Shown: positions 29,401 to 29,616 of the stretch, piece after piece | Layout of the letters: each line of letters begins with the position of its first letter | Position numbering within the stretch: position 1 is the first letter of the stretch | Origin: a virus | Length of the DNA: 29,616 nucleotides | Reading direction: 5' to 3' (one strand) | Virus record (IMG/VR): IMGVR_UViG_3300035183_000545 | Coordinates: 1 to 29,616 of that record | The notes under the pieces: model-generated | The model's database searches: none | The model's input: the letters and a program-made list of their open reading frames with translations, nothing else | What the model was told of the DNA's origin: nothing | Program-made: the position numbers and the translations under genes

Positions 29401-29475
29401 CACCCCGCCATGGCGTGGTATAAGGCGACGCTACAGGATGTTGCGCAAGACGGAGCAACTGCTGACCAAGTTTAA
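26452..29475 (+). CDS. Primase-helicase (AEP-like primase + DUF927-like ATPase), 1007 aa
   Basis: The N-terminal third has archaeo-eukaryotic primase motifs: ALWLDCDIK (Asp92, Asp94), SLLMRSGGGVQVFW (123-135) and CDHNVTADAARVMRMP (164-179) followed by ATWNTK. A Cys group (Cys339, Cys350, Cys353) could bind zinc. The C-terminal half is a DUF927-like ring helicase ATPase with Walker A GEGGSGKST (615-623), a Walker B-like CYVDDIG (661-667) and sensor FSGILPIALNQ. Together these prime and unwind at the fork, with the polymerase in the same operon. The frame opens upstream, but ATG 26452 with GGGGG before it is the natural start. Confidence 0.9.
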   Translation: MDEAEQITVFAQTVLPFAPDGWVQIWRKDGASDRGMWRDTSHHNMHSLVARVLELNKSAGAPRCTYVSMARMASERRRLAEQALALRALWLDCDIKPDGFASFEAIAAALRSLTGAGWPVPSLLMRSGGGVQVFWGLRDELSVEEWRPLADGLKRMCQALNLACDHNVTADAARVMRMPATWNTKYSPPRRTELLTGTTTPPLYGPQDFLHHISKLQPAPVALKPLSQLAPYAAKVEPDPDYMTSPAREPVSAPALFKACRLFAQALTAGVWPGSGWYMPARNLAAALGERGRAIYHRMSHNWEDLATGKKYSVADTDAKYDAALRLVATDPDRAPISCYALSEDKPDACAGCAYADRRAPDSSFNNLMAARDYAREEAARELARPVPVAEGWVSHALPLGYYVDPQTKTTKIDKQGEKTTRQVTVLNGVIVGAELRSTPSVNAAGMPSSSSVLHCDIMTGDQIVRGLGLPLAELSGIKLWNELARVGAPIETKDRAETEKFIMAFVRQLQAARSAGTAAREGTYALGWTETGGFTYDGVVYEEGSAPRVGLHLPPDQRGLIGSAGTLETWCAGVQPFLEFRDPALWSLFLAGFGGPLVPLLTGPVRGATLCVYGEGGSGKSTAAAWGASIYGDPKALILSGDWSPAGATRRAATLRHIPCYVDDIGKRRGKSAQQGMADGLGNMIKSVSEGQIGLKLRRDGTERGNAHFSGILPIALNQPLSELISISAMDELTATIMDRVVDLRTHTSGKYAGTPDTALYGSNYGVAGRPYIRHVAENRSRYAHMINHTRDVLLAANGNNTQDRFIASLFAALIVGGLAAKASVLPSLDMEWYTRQVPQLWRGAMSVRAMLAPMRNNQLGAEAILSELIALATKDNTFAVIMSTALSPQGNPGTCHMPAIYSQVRSLTIEHRVFGTGQHSIVVISLDGLRRMAPALGMGATEVVEVLKRNFGATQTKRRLGAGTAIGAGLGRRDVLVIDCAHPAMAWYKATLQDVAQDGATADQV

Positions 29476-29489
29476 CCTGGAGGGACGCT

Positions 29490-29616
29490 ATGCAGGGCTA
29501 TCGCACTTATGCTGTTGCGGTTGCGTGGATCATTGCGTGGGCAATAGCGAAGTTTGGACTCGCCGTGGATAAAGAGCTACTTGCCGACGCTGTAGTTGCG
29601 GTTGCAGCCACGATGA
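29490..29616 (+). CDS. Small membrane protein (partial), holin-like candidate
   Basis: GGAGGG at 29479-29484 precedes ATG 29490. The visible 42 codons begin MQGYRTYAVAVAWIIAWAIA (a membrane segment) and continue through KFGLAVDKELLADAVVAVAA into a second hydrophobic part at the right edge. 'GYRTY' followed by a membrane helix is seen in small phage membrane proteins, some of them holins. The C-terminus is outside, so the call is tentative. Confidence 0.65.
   Translation, partial: MQGYRTYAVAVAWIIAWAIAKFGLAVDKELLADAVVAVAATM

Overview
The window is a high-GC stretch of a double-stranded DNA tailed-phage genome, or an integrated relative. It carries a portal, scaffold, HK97-type coat protein, both terminase subunits, and a self-contained DNA replication set: family A DNA polymerase, primase-helicase, SNF2-type helicase and two PD-(D/E)XK-type nucleases. 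The compact order of head genes and the small family A polymerase suggest a podovirus-like phage. Strong GGAGG-type ribosome sites and high GC suggest a proteobacterial host; that is inference, because no host gene, integrase or tRNA is visible.

Layout. 1-6280 (minus strand) is the head block, read leftwards: portal, three small proteins, scaffold, coat, two connector-like proteins and a partial gene leaving the left edge. 6335-8259 (plus) holds the two terminase subunits, transcribed away from the portal. 8269-9636 (minus) is a three-gene operon: a helix-turn-helix protein, an unknown protein and a DNA methyltransferase-like protein, converging on the terminase. 9637-10001 is a non-coding divergent region with G-runs and palindromes.

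10002-20172 (plus) is the accessory part. It holds at least five copies of an unrecognised ~105-aa protein family plus one truncated, fused copy. Two of these genes share a duplicated leader hairpin and two share a trailer palindrome, and both hairpins show paired base changes. A terminator at 11189-11220 is followed by about 650 bp of AT-rich, repeat-bearing DNA that could be an origin. Then comes a MoxR-type AAA+ ATPase / zincin-VWA module (12675-16392), a tandem pair of DUF7666-like genes, and a local duplication that produced a chimeric membrane protein (19461-20172).

20169-29616 (plus) is the replication operon: polymerase, small membrane protein, Cas4/RecB-like nuclease, HicA-like protein, VRR-NUC nuclease, SNF2-like helicase, a conserved small protein, a Cys-rich possible ssDNA-binding protein, primase-helicase, and the start of a small membrane protein cut by the right edge. 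Most genes overlap by ATGA or GTGA or are only a few bases apart, so translation is probably coupled. The stretches most likely to be new are the expanded small-protein family with its matching RNA/DNA elements, the AT-rich region, and the ATPase/VWA module.
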